From: Lineus longissimus
Taxonomy: Eukaryota; Nemertea; Pilidiophora; Heteronemertea; Lineidae
Direction: 5' to 3'
Assembly (NCBI RefSeq): GCF_910592395.1
Contig: NC_088316.1
Location: forward strand, 18,662,001-18,726,000
DNA: 64,000 nt
Position 1 is the stretch's first letter. The number at the start of each line of letters is the position of its first letter. The notes beneath the pieces are model-generated. The model saw only the letters and a list, made by a program, of their open reading frames with translations. It had not been told where the DNA came from and did not search any database. The translations under genes were made by a program, and so were the position numbers. Below, piece by piece: positions 24,963-38,200 of this stretch.

Positions 24963-26611
24963 CTACTTCTTCTTTTTCTTCTCATCTATCTTGCTATCAA
25001 CGGTGCCCTTAGCTTTCTCTTTTATCGCCCCTTTTAGTTTATCCTCGGGCGTTTCCACTTTCCGCTGAAAGACCTGAACCCCTTTCTGCCTCATCTCGCC
25101 CTTCCCCTTCACTTTCTTCACCAGGTCCATTTTCTGAAATTATCGATAGTGAAACGAAAACAAATTAAAGGCCACTAGCTCATGCTTCTCTGCTGGTGAA
25201 GCGGGACCAAATGTCCGGGATTCTACCCTGACCTCGGACATAGGTCGAGAGTAATTTCCGTGATCACCACGGCCACAGGAACTTATCAACGAAATGGATA
25301 ATACGATTTTGCTACCCATCTCCTGGGCTCCACGCAAAATGTCCATAGCTATTGGTAGACATTCAGCATTTTGTTTTTTCGTACGAGGGGCCGTGTCTCA
25401 TTTAGTACCAATGCGGCAACTGATCATTTAGTCTTGGTACCATTTAACGTTTTCTCGGGAACTATACGGGTTTTGAAGAACGTAACACAGTCACGTCATT
25501 ATACTCACAATTGTCATAACAAGGGGCGTCTTTAGTAATATTTCGTGGACCTGCGTCTCTATTAGGCTTTCAACACCTTCCATGGTTTTATCCTTCGGTA
25601 CGGCCGTTTTCAATTCTCTGGTCATAGTGAATATCTCTTTTGACTTGTCCTTTGTCAACTTGCCGGAAACCTGGTAAAAGGCAAATCAATGTACATGTTA
25701 AAGTCTACATTACATCTACATGCATTGGCCACTGTATCAAAACTTTGTTTTATTGAGATACAACTAGGCTCCCTGTCTGTATCACTTATATACAATAACA
25801 GGCCAAATCCTGGGGGGGGGGGGGAGGATGGATACAGCACAACTTACCTGATTATACTGTCCGCCAGTGTACTGATAAAGACCGATTGAAACAAAGAACC
25901 CCATGAACTTTAAAAAGCAAATGTATCTGAAACCATCTTGAAAGCACCTACAAGATAAATGTTTCCGCCTGGTTCCTTTTCCTCTGTCTTCTTGCCAATG
26001 CTGATGTTGTGTTTGACGCTCATGTCGGGACCGTTGTCAGCGACCACTTCCCCGGCCTCTCCGGCCTCCTCTGGTACGGGCGGGGCAATCGAGATGGTCC
26101 ACTGATCATCCTCGACCGAAATCTCTTGTTCAACCGAACTGTAGACGTCTATGAGTTGCTGAGGCACTCCTGGGAATATGAGACAAGCATTTCGAGGTCA
26201 GAAATATGCTTTTCACCCTGGCCAAAAGCAAAGTTGACAGGGCGTCTCCAAAAATTTCTTTACATTTTCATCCATCTTGCATAATTTTCTAACAGCGAAG
26301 TCCTCCCAGTTCTGTTTTGGGTTCTCACTTGATTTGCCACGAAAACACGACATCGACCTGACCTGTCAGTTCATGCTACAGGCAAAACAAAATGCTGATA
26401 GTATAGTAGACCCTCTATACCAAAGACCCAGTGGGATCCTTTCACAAACCGAATGGATTAAGGTAAAGAAAAGCTATACTTTTTCTCCCTTGAAGAAATT
26501 GACTGATGAGAAATTTCATGTTTGGTCCTACTTACCCATAAGAACAAGGTAATCTTGAAGTGGCGCACAGTCGGCTCCGACAGGGCCCCAGTTTCCTTCA
26601 AACTTGGACAT
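24963..26611 (-). CDS. Divergent fatty-acid-binding-protein-like gene with lysine-rich tail (five exons, about 216 aa)
   Basis: Exons in transcript order: 26611-26536, 26169-25952, 25871-25848, 25670-25509, 25133-24963; the frame closes at 216 residues. Exon 3 might instead start at 25907 (12 more residues). The N-terminus MSKFEGNWGPVG...YLVLMGVPQQ matches the FABP pattern (F-x-G-x-W, then a helix ending in G-V), and the first intron falls after codon 25 in phase 1, as in FABP genes. Exon 2 ends in phase 0, also as in FABPs. The protein is longer than the usual 130-140 residues: it has an acidic insert (EEAGEAGEVV) and a C-terminal exon ending in a run of lysines. A cytosolic lipid-binding role is plausible. 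The existence of the gene is firmer than the family assignment. Confidence 0.6.
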
Positions 26612-27418
26612 CTTAATCATTTGCTAGTGAGATAAACTGTTGCTCTTAACGTTCCAAGCGGTAAGTTGCCGGGCCACGAACGAATGACGCACGTGTTTTG
26701 ATAAATCAGTAGGCCTAATTCATGACATGAAAGGACCGTGGTTGGTTGTTGTGGATCCCCCGTTGTTCTACGAAGCGACCCGAGAACTACTCGAGTTTCT
26801 CACGCCTAACGTCCACTGCGTAAGCCAGTGTATGGGTAGATTTCAGTAGGCCCACGACGGGAGTAAGTTTCTTTTTTGATTGACAAGCAGCGTCAATGGT
26901 GATAGTGGCTTGAATAGAAGGCCATAAATTCCCCCCATTCCGGGCCTAGAAATGTTTACTATGGTGACATCTGGCTTGACATAAGGACTGAGAAACTCGA
27001 GTATGATGTCAAGTCTTTAGGCGAATATGGGTCGCCGTATTCACGGTATTGTTTGATGCCAGGACTCCACGCCACAACAACAGAGCGTCCCCAAGTTTGG
27101 GAATGTTGTTGGCCTATTATAGGATGGCTCTAGAGCAACTCTCAAGTTGTCATTACTCCATTTATAGTTGTTGTACGAAGTGACCCGAGAACTATAAAAT
27201 GATATTTCAATGGATGTCGATCAGGCGAACTAAATGATAAGTTGGAACACCGTAACCAGCAAGGCATGGTACAGTGATTATCAATTGAAAGTTGTGATAC
27301 ATTCAAGTTTGTATTAAGCCATTTATGGTATGAGAAAGAGGGTCAATCGATTGGTTGTCGATAATATCGGTATGTGAACAGACGAGCAAAGATCCTTTTT
27401 GTAATTTGTATTTTACAA

Positions 27419-27508
27419 ATAGTTGCTGCGCATGCGTGGGCTGCTGGCATCAAGGTCAGGTCAAGTCGTGTTTTGCAAAGATAGTTGCTGCGCGTGCGTG
27501 GGCTGCTG
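27419..27508. repeat. Duplicated 28-base block with NRF1-like TGCGCATGCG sites
   Basis: atagttgctgcgcatgcgtg at 27419 and atagttgctgcgcgtgcgtg at 27481 begin two 28-base copies differing by one base, 62 bases apart. The first contains GCGCATGCG, the core of the NRF1 recognition sequence; the second has one change in it. Regulatory use is inferred. Confidence 0.6.
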
Positions 27509-28663
27509 CAACCAGCGCAAACTACAAATCGTATGTCCCGTTAAATGAACTTAGTCTTGTTGCTTGTGCAGTCAAATAAGACATGTAAATCTCACTGTCC
27601 TACTTGGCCGCCATCTAAAGTTAGTTTTTTCTTAAATCTTATCAGAATTGGACATCAGCAACCATCGAAAGACTCGGACGTATTCGTGTACAAACTTAAC
27701 TAAAGATAGGCTATTACTGTACATCAATTGTCCTCAGATCAGAAACGTGGAGAAATGTCAGGACATTCTTCTTTCATGTTGTCCTATCTGGCGTAAAATT
27801 ACATGTACATTATGACATTATCATCGAAAGTTGGGTAATACGTTTGAAACCTTATATAATATCCACCTTAACTCAATCAGTTTTCGACCTATGAGACATT
27901 TATTATCAAAGGTTTGGTGACACGTTTGTCATCCTTGCATAATGTTAACAAGCTGGTTGTTCCTGGTTATAACAATCTGTAGTAATTGTCTGGGGAAACT
28001 ATGCTAAAAGGATTATTTACTGGGACAGCAGAGGTTATCATCATCTGGTATGTATAGTACCTTTAGGGACTTAGAAGCCTTATGAAAGGCCTAGGCCCAG
28101 ACGTTAAGTATTTGAGATAAGTTCCATGTTTCGGAAGAAATGGGGCTCAAGGGGAGCGAGATCTCGGAGGTAGTTACGGAACCTAAAAGGAGTATCTGAT
28201 TGGACATATTTGGGGTTGGGTTAATTGATTATGAGGGGGTAGGATTTTGTTGTATTTAGTTCTCATATTGATTTCCAAGGGTAAGCCTCGTCTAAGGGAA
28301 CTCAGGTTTCAATAAGCACTTTCTTGATTATGCCAATAACTATTTTATTTTATCCAATTAAACAATTATTACTAAAACAATTCATTTTTAAATCTGTCTG
28401 ACTCAAGTCTTTTATCGGCTTGAGTTAGGACAAGAACCCAAACATCCTCCCCACGTTTCATGGTGAATCAGGTGGGATCATTATTTTTTTACAACCATAA
28501 CAACTAAAACATTACTAAAATTTATGGCATACTAGCGAAAAGAAGGAAAGCTTATTGAGATACCTTTATCACGTACAACAATATTTACAAATCTCATAAT
28601 GGCGAATTCATGGAGTAATCCGATGCAGTGTGAGACTATGCGATATATGGAGGATGACACACA

Positions 28664-28747
28664 GTACACACTGACAACATTTTGGTAAACATGTTGGCCA
28701 ACATGTTGTCCAGGTGCGATGTTATCGAAAATGTTGTCAATGTGTAC
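28664..28747. repeat. Inverted repeat enclosing a perfect 20-base palindrome
   Basis: Arms 28664-28683 and 28728-28747 are reverse complements with one mismatch in 20. Between them lies aacatgttggccaacatgtt (28688-28707), a perfect palindrome. The structure ends about 90 bases before the TATA-like string of SLC6-A. It may be a fold-back element or a regulatory site. Confidence 0.75.
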
Positions 28748-28834
28748 AGAGCTATTGCACAGGTTCCAGAGGAAATGCCCGAATTAATGAATGTCAGTGA
28801 TTGTGTCATGCGTACGAGTTCACGCAAATGTGTG

Positions 28835-28843
28835 TATATATAA
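28835..28843 (+). promoter_or_regulatory. Possible TATA box of SLC6-A
   Basis: The string tatatataa lies about 450 bases before the SLC6-A start codon. If used, transcription would begin near 28865-28875 and leave a 5' leader of about 420 bases. No transcript evidence is available. Confidence 0.35.
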
Positions 28844-29293
28844 CCAGGAACGACCAGCTAGTTAACAATAATATCCACCTTAAATAAATTCGAGGCTAGG
28901 GCACAACTGGACTTGGCCCAACAGGATAGGATGTAAGATAGTCTTGACACACAACTTGTTCTCCACACGTCCTTGCCACACGTCTATCGTTTTGAACGTT
29001 AGTTGCAGATGTCGCTGGGAGGTGGTACAGCCGACTCCGCTAATGATATGCAGGACGCCGTGAAAACGCTGCGGGCGGCTTTGTTGCGAATCGATCCAAA
29101 GTATTCAGAACATCAGAATATCAGAATCTTTGGGCTGTGAACGGTGTCCGGCAGTTTTGACGTAATCTAACATAGACCTACACTTGTGAACAGAAGAAAT
29201 ATTCTTATCCCAACATACAACATAGGACTAAACATTCACACTGGACTACTCAAGAAAACCGATTTTTCCCATTATCTCCTTAACAGAACCATT

Positions 29294-32200
29294 ATGATGA
29301 CAGTGAAAGACTGCTTTAAGAAGAAAGAGGCGAACCTTCCCGGCGCTGAGAATGGCCACGGCGACTACAATAGTGTGCCGGCGATAACTGACATCGACAT
29401 GCTGCCTCCGAAAGTCCTAGACAGCCCGACTGCATCGTCCTGTTCCTCTGGCGACATGCACCAACGGGAGACTTGGTCCCGCAAGATCGACTTCTTGTTC
29501 GCCTGCATCGGATTCAGTGTTGGTCTCGGCAATATCTGGAGGTTTCCGTATCTTTGTTACAAGAATGGCGGAGGTAAGTCCAATGCTATGTCAAAGTCGA
29601 TGCCGAACTTCCCCACTTTGAAGAATTTTAAAACTCCCCCAGAAAATATTCCCTTGCTTTAAGTTAAAAATTGATGTTAAGTATATGCGTACGACTGGCC
29701 TACTTATTCTGTATTTTTTAGCCGGCTTAATGCTACTTCTGGTAACAATTTTTCTTCGATAATATATTTGGTGGCTGCATAAATTTATTTACTTTATTCC
29801 ATCTAAGAGACCACATCGCGTGGAATGGATCTTTTGAAATCCAAGAAAATTTACTCATGACCTGCTCTCGCCATTATTACAATTTTCTTTTTCTTTTATA
29901 CATATACCGAAAAACAAAGTATCGCGTATTTAATACCATACCGGCAGCAGACGCTGACTCGTTATTACATAATTTATAGTTTCTTACCGGATTACGTCAT
30001 TCCCGAATGTCATCAACATTTTCATCATCAGTCTCACCATAATCTTCATATCATTAACACCTCAGATTCACCTACACCTTGTCTCCCGTTTGACATTTTA
30101 GATACAGACGTTTACCCATTTCACTTGGTCTAAATTTTCTTCTAATCCCAATTTTTCAAAATGTCCCCCTACCAAGAAGTCGCTCGCATTGTCTTAGTCA
30201 AATCTATTGTTTGAACTACTATTAATGAGCACTAGTAGTGGCTAGTAGGTTCTATACATTGAGTTTCAAATCATTTTGACAAGTTTTTTTCAAGATATTT
30301 TGAAAATGCGTCGTTATTCACTTTGGACTTGTTTAGCTTAGCCTTATAGTAATGCCAGGGAAATGATCGGCCGAACTCAAGGATACACGTACGGCGTTTG
30401 ACACAATGCATGCACCACGCATTCAGTCAGACGAAATGAGAGGCTGGGTGCATGGTGAGTGGGCTATTTCGGTGCTCCTCGCGCGTGTCCCATTGTAGTC
30501 CTCTCAGTAGACGCTCCTTGAAGTGCTTTAGGGAAAACCCTCGGATGCACATGGCAGTGCATGTAATGGGAATTATCGGGATACTTTGCACTTTATCAAA
30601 ATGTCCCGTTTATGAAATTTGCTCAGGAATGGATGACACCACAGACCTTCGTTCTCCGTCGTTGGTATGGATTATGATACTTGCCTAATGTTTCCTAAGA
30701 AGGCCTCGCACTGTCGTCTGCCGATTATGTCGCTACCCGTTTAGATTTGCTCCAAAAAGATCTTGATTATCAACGAATTTACTGATATTTTGAAGTGTTT
30801 GAAATAGAAATTCACCGCTTTGTGCTAAAGTGTCGGAAGCTATTGATATTTGGCGTGAAAATCATATTTTTACTATAGTGCGAGTTATAAATGTAGCCTA
30901 TTCGATTTTTCCAGCCTCGTTGTTTAAACGTAATCCGCGTAGAATATCAAAAAGATTCGGCGAGTTGCCATGGTAACCAAAGAGCTAATTAAATTTATCA
31001 GAAATGCTAATTGATCGAATTTTCCATTGAGGTGCGATGGGTTGGTATAAGGGGTTGTCAAAGAAACCGCGTCTTGCTAAAATCCTTTGGTCAATGTATG
31101 GTAAGCCAGGTTCAAGAATATGTGATGGTGTTGACAATAGCCTTTGAGAAAATTAAAAGGATCGCTTTGTCGATATAGCTCTGCCACTTTTGCCCTCAGG
31201 CCTCAGACTGGGAATAATGAAAGAACGATTATTACTGGTCGGCGTGTACATTTATTTTTGTTTCACCATGCATGCCATTGTTTCCGAATACTTTATGGAA
31301 TCTTGCACGATATTTCCTACTACACTGCCTTGGTTAGCATCAAACATATTGTTCAATGGGGATACTGGGGGATTAAGTTTTCGGGGCACCAGCACTGAAC
31401 CGACTTATGAAATGTTCGGCATCATCTCGCTCGATAGTATCTAATGCTCAACCCACAGGATTTGATAAAAGAATAACAGGTTACTGTTATACTAAATAAG
31501 CAAACATGAAAATGATATGCAAGCAACGATCCGTTCGATCCTTATAGTATCACTAAAGACTTTAAGGGAACGATTCGATCATCGTCAGTTGGTATTGACG
31601 GTATTGGTATTGGAATAGACACGGAACGCGCCTTCCAGTCAATTAGGCATCAATAAGATATGCAATCATCTCAGCTCACGCTATTTGGATAACAGCGCAG
31701 ACGGTACTTGTAATTACTAAAGCAAATAGGAGCCTACCATTACTAATTCAGCGTTATGAGGTTGGCAAGCTCCGAGTTGGACAGTATCAAAATATGTATC
31801 ATAATGTTGAAAATGGTGCGGCGTCGGTAAAATGCAAAATATAACAAGCGATCATTGCAACAAAAACACGAAGGGTAGATAATCACTTCAACGAGAAGAC
31901 TAAGGTCAACCTGACCAGATGGTCACTGCAACAGTAATACTCATACGACCAACCCGAGCCACCAATCACTGCAACAGTAACAAAAACGGTCGCCTTTTTC
32001 AATAATTTGATATGAGCAGTAGAAATCTTGCTGTATGTAGATTATAGTGCTCTGATCTGCTGTCTATAAGAAGAGAGAAAATGCACATTTAGTATATCAC
32101 ATATACGTGCCAGAAATGAACGTAACCATACTCCTATAGAATACGTTTCACTATTTTCATTTGTCTTGAAATCATCCCGAGGCACAAACAGCATGCCTAT

Positions 32201-35200
32201 ACCTTGTTCACATGACCAGCTCGAATACCTTAAGGGAGCATGTCACTGTAGTAGTCTTTATCGGTAATCTTGGGAAAGTATAGGCTAATAGAAATCCAAT
32301 GGCAGGTTCGAAATTCTGAAAAATTTTCAAAGTCAAACATTTTTTTTTCAGAAGTTCAAAATTTTCGAAGTCCAAAAATTAACCTTAACATACATTATTC
32401 AGTCAAATGCATGTGTAAAGAAGAACCTCTGATCTCGGCCAACAAAAAATTCAGAATATCAAATCTGGATGTGTTCTGTCTGGTATTCGACACTGCTTTA
32501 AGTACTTTGATATCGTATTGAACTATATTCACTGACACTAACACAGGTACCTATAATTCTCTTCTTAAACTACATGTACATCGCTGACACAAATACAAGT
32601 ACCGGTACAGGTAATGCTCTTATCGAACCATCTTTGCTGACAACGATACAAGAATGCTATTTCAACCATCTTCCCTGACACTGATACGTTATGAGTGCCA
32701 GTAGCCTTCTTCTGGGACCATCCTACAATGAACAAAGCCTGGAATAAACGAGGAGAAACGGACAAAGGAGACAGATGCCACAGCAAATTTCAAGGCTTCA
32801 CCCAGTTTGAACTGGCCACACCATTTCGTCCCTCTTAGTCTTTTCATTTCATGTGATGTGTATTTATGTATTTATGGATATTCGCTCAAGATTAAGTTAT
32901 GATTTTATGTTTGAATAAAACCCGACCAGAAGAACTAATCATGTGTCTCCGTTCTCGTTTCAGGAGCCTTCCTCCTCCCGTACATGATCTGCGTGGCGAT
33001 AGGTGGCGTGCCGCTCTTCTTCCTCGAAGTAGCGGTGGGGCAGTTCATGTCGACTGGTGGCACCGGTGCCTGGCAGATATGTCCTCTCTTTAAGGGTAAG
33101 CACGTTTCTTATGAGTCCTCTTTAACCTATTAACCTATGACAGCATGCACTATGGGTGACATATCTTAGCGCCCTCTTCACATAACATAACCATGCTTTT
33201 CTTGGTGTTTTTCAGGCATAGGTATAGCGTGTGCAATCATCGTCTTCTTCTTGAATTGTTACTACAACGTGATCTTGTGCTGGGGTTTTTACTACCTGTT
33301 TTCCTCCTTTACGGCCGTTCTGCCATGGTCCCATTGCAATAATAGTTGGAATACGGACGCTTGTACCCTGCAACATGTCTTTAACGGAACCACAAACGAT
33401 ACCACCGGCTACAATAGCTCCCTGACCGTGGAGGCGAACGGCACGAGCGTGATTCCTCAGGCTGGCAACATCTCCATCTTCTCCAACTCCAGCACGAGAG
33501 GAGTCGACCCCGTAATCGAATTCTGGGAGTAAGAATCTTTCTCTGAGACGGGAAACAGCGGAAACTACGTCACTTTCTCCCAAACTACTAATTGTCCAAT
33601 GAGCGACGCCGTTGCAAATTACAACATGTGACGGTGATGTTCATTAGTCCTTGGGAAAATGTGACGTAGTATCCGGCGTGTTCCACACTCTTCCCTTGTG
33701 GACATCAAGCAAGAATTAAGTGACCCGGATGTGATATTTATACTACCAAACATACTCTCTGAAACTGATAACAATCAAGTCTTTTATATTATAGATCATT
33801 GCCATCACGAGAGAAGATCAGTGTCGTCGTCAGACCACTGTATCCAGTCACCAAAATGGGGCGCAACAACCTCTGTGAGATAAGATCTGTTGTTCTAGCA
33901 ACACATCAACAACAAATCGAAACCCCATCATGGAAGCCATTGCAAATCATACACCTGTCGCCCCCTATATTTAACAAATGATATCATTCCACCAAATGGC
34001 GACATTGGATGGCTATTCGACGTCCTGGCGTGCCGCTATCACCTAATGAAATTATTTTGGAAACCGTGTGATATTTCCCGGGAAAAGCCGGTCGAATTCG
34101 CACCCGGGTTCCACTGGAAAGTTTAGCGTCCATGTGGAGGATGTCATGTAGCCTACTAGTGTCGCCGCTTGATGGTCTGATAAGCTATACCCCCTTTCCC
34201 CTGACACTATTGAATACAGAAGACCTGCTATTTCTCCTTCTAGAGTCAGTTGGTCGAACTCCCACGTTGCTTACCAGACCTGTGCTGCCCCCTTTAATCA
34301 TGACAAGCGCCCTTTCTCAGTACCACTGTTTTTGTTTCCAATGTGAAAAAGTAGAGTCCCTAATGGGTGCTCGCTTCTGGTATTGAGGAACCTTTGAGGG
34401 GGAGTTCACTGACTCTTGAAGAATGATAAAACCAAATTGTCATCCGTTGTAATTCATAGCTGTTTTACAGCAAAAACCTGTTTTTTAACCTGTTATTCAT
34501 GTATTTAGTGTTTTGAATGTAGTGTTAGAGTGTTGCTTGTTCCCGTAATTTGGGACCGTAAAGTACGATAGCTTGAAGTAATATTTTCTCTTCTTTAAAG
34601 TTCATGTAAATTGTATAACTCTGATCGCAGTTTCATTAAGCTTTAGACTTGCGCTTTATAGGGAAACCGGAGTGTGCATCTCAATGCTGATAGGCTTTTA
34701 ACCTGCCAAGTAGACTTCACCTTATCATACACTAACTTCATCAAAAACAATAGATGGCTAAGAAATAACTACCAGTAAGCAAATCAAAGCTTAGGGGTAG
34801 ATTACGAAACTCGGAAAATAACCACTAAAAAGTCGCTTTAGTTCTAGAATTAGAACCCTCACGCCCCCGTAAATAACGCATGTGGATTCACGTGCAACGT
34901 TGCCTTGCTTTGCTGCTTATTTTCAGGGTTCCGATGGCTCAGTGGTGCGTGGACCCCGGTGTGCATGAGGTGAGATGGGCGGGGCCTCGGCCTAGACTCC
35001 TGTCAATAAACCTAAACAGTCTACGCATGAGATGCACCTCGAAACAAAATCCGAAACCTAACCTCAGCATATCATCATCGCTCTGAATGCTATTGTTTTC
35101 CTCCCAACATGTATTATAACAAATGGTTTCTCTCCCTTTCTCATAGGTATAAGGTACTTGCTATTTCCAATGGCATTGACGAGGTGGGGACGATCAAATG

Positions 35201-38200
35201 GGACCTGGCCCTCTGTCTTCTTCTCGCCTGGATCCTCGTCTACTTCTGCATATGGAAGGGGATCAAGAGCTCCGGAAAGGTACGCCATACGAAAAGCTTC
35301 ATAATGATATCAGCAATTAAGGAGGTTAAGGGGCTTACTACGAGAATGGGGACGACTTGAACTGAAGATGTTGCCACAGTCATCCGACGACAGATTCGCG
35401 AAAAGTTTAGTCGTTCACGTTTTCGTAAAGTTTCTTAACCTGGTGCTTCTAAGTCTTCCAGTGTCTACCAGCAGAATGTACCCAAATCAAAACAACATTT
35501 TTGAGGCGAGCTATAGTATTTGAATCTGAGAGCGAAAATCTATTGCACGACCTTTACATTGCCTTCGAAAATGTCTCATTCGAGACATCCATGAGACAGC
35601 CAAGCTCATGACAATGTTGGCACGTTCGAGAATCCTAGGTTTCTATGGAAACCACAAGGGCAGCTGAAATGTCTATTGACGAATTAGATACACGAATTCG
35701 TTCCTTCATTGAGGTGTTGGCGGTGTAGTACAGACAGGTTTGGGTTGGTTCTGGAATAAACCGGATCGGGTAATAAGTATATAAATTATGCAAGTCAATA
35801 GGATCCTGATCATCATTTCTTTAGCCAGATTGTTTATTTCAGTGACAGTTCTACATACCCTCGTAAAATACTGAATGAACTTTCTCTCGAAGTGCCACAG
35901 CCTTTTCTGTCTGTGCATCTACCAAACAAGGCCGTTTGCAACAGATCTGCACCACGGATCCCTAGCTCAGAGAGCTCGCACGGCTTAAACTATCCGAAAA
36001 AGTAGGGCCACAATGAAACTTAATGAGTATGATACTGAAAGCAGCACTGTATCCAGTATCGTACTTGACATTTTAGGGTACGTGCTGATCAATAACCAGC
36101 CAGACGCATAACTAGCTTGCGAACTTTGGTATCTATTGGTTTCGGCGTACGTCTCTCTTACACATACTTCGGTACAAAAAGTACATGTGTTGCCTTTTGC
36201 ATCGGCTACCTTTCTATTTGTGGTGGTCAGATTATCGGCCCCTGGAATACGTTACTGGTCCTCGAAACCAGCTGCACCATAACAATTTTGATAGCCCTAG
36301 TGTCTTATATTGTGTCCCGGCAAACTTTTTTAATGAGTGTAGGATACATGTATAAATGAACACTATGAAATGAAATGTAAACGAGCTAGACTAGACTGTA
36401 CATTCTGTAGATATTATTGACCTGATTGTTATGTTCTAAGCGATGTTCTTGAGTCAGTTATACCTGTTGAACCCAAGCCGAAGTATCATTTGAGTTATCA
36501 AAGGGGTAAGACCGAGTTTGTTGCGGCGTTTGGTTGCTCTCCCAAGTTCGCCTCGTGCCATCCAGTACCATGCATGGCCTCCAAGTTCGCCTCGTGCCAT
36601 CCAGTACCACGCATGGCCTTCATAGCCTGCATAACCAACCGAATTTTGTTCGTACACACCGTACTTTATTTCATGAGCTCGCTTGGGATATCTTTTATCA
36701 TTATTGATGACCTGAACCATATCTTGACACTGACAGCAGTGAACCAGCCTACAAATATCAATAACTGATAGGCTACCTCCTACAGTCATTCTGCAGGAAG
36801 GGAGAGAGCGCGTCGCCCTACCAAAATAAGGGGAAAGAGACGGGGAGGGGGCAATCAGTCAAAGTGATTTCTCCTCGGATATCTTATCTATGAATACTGA
36901 TCAGTGACTCTTTCGCTTTTTTTCATTCAGTTTACCGATGAATGACTCAACAGCAGTGCCCCATTTGATTCTTGTGCCTTGAAAGCTTCATTACTGTTTG
37001 ACATGTCGTCATTTCCTTTGTCATTACAGGTGATGTACTTCACGGCACCCTCTCCCTACATCCTCATGACTGTGTTGCTGATCCGCGGGGCCTGCCTACC
37101 AGGAGCCATCGACGGCATCATCTTCTACCTCAAGCCGAACTTCTCCAAGCTTACCGATATGCAGGTGAGTACGGTCAGCCGGGGCGATGCCGGGTGGTGC
37201 GAACCCCCGGCTCACGGCGTTCAACAAAACACCGCAACTCTTGGAGGCCCAATACAATGACTGCATGAGATTGATATCGCGGACTTTTGAAAAAACATCA
37301 AAGTCATGAAACTCCATACTGATTGCAACTCTAACAGAGGTAATAATAAAGTATTGATTGCTAAAACTAGTATATATCAACACCGTTATCCTGCTACTCG
37401 GTAGTTTAGCTGGATGTTGTTGCCTCGTCAATTCGAAAAGGTCGCTTCTCTATCGAGTTGTTGTTTATCTCTCACTGCCTGTAATCAATAAATGTCTCAT
37501 GCCAATCGATGTAAGCTTCTATATCCGTAAGATATCATGGGCATTTTCGTTTGCCATGATTCACAACCTTTTACCCATTATTCGTACTTTTTTTCAGGTT
37601 AATCAAACAGTGTAAACATTTTTAGGTGTGGGTAAAATTTTTATTGTTGGTTGATTATGTTCCACGAAATTACTTCTCGTATGATTCCAACAAGTCAATT
37701 GGGTTGTATTGACGCTGTCCCACTGCAATAAACCACCTTTAGTACGTGTCTAATATATACTTCGCTATGTTCTCTATCAAGTTGTTGTTTATCTCTCACT
37801 GCCTGTAATCAATAAATGTCTCATGCAAATCGATGTAAGCTTCTATATCCGTAAGATATCATGGGCATTTTCGTTTGCCATGATATGAAGACACAGTTCT
37901 CTTTTTTCGAGTGATGTTGTCATATTGTCTCCGTGTTAGCTCGTGCTGTCCCCAATCTGTGTTCCTGCTTGTCAAGCCGTGAATAGATGCTGTCCCCACC
38001 ATCTGTTCCTACATTTCCAGGCGTGAGGTTGATACTGCCAACATTATGTGTCCCTACTTTTCTAGGTGTGGGTAGGTTCTGACCCACTATTCGTTATCTG
38101 CAGGTTGATGCTGCCCCTTCTAAACTACCGTATTGTCGAATAAATGATATGGTTAATGCTCAAGTATGTCCCAACTTGCCATGGTATTGGTTGATGCTGT

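Larger units (their letters stand above)
26612..29293. promoter_or_regulatory. Shared 2.7-kb upstream region between divergent FABP-like and SLC6-A genes
   Basis: The two flanking genes are transcribed away from this interval. It has no supportable exon but several local structures: a 28-base direct repeat (26762-26789 and 27167-27194), a second 28-base repeat carrying TGCGCATGCG-type sites (27419-27446 and 27481-27508), a nested palindrome (28664-28747) and a TATA-like string (28835-28843). The last two sit close to SLC6-A. Confidence 0.5.

Noticed and set aside
34931-35000. Perfect tRNA A-box string tggctcagtgg in SLC6-A intron 3
   Set aside because: No matching B-box at tRNA spacing and no cloverleaf; not a tRNA and too little for a SINE call.
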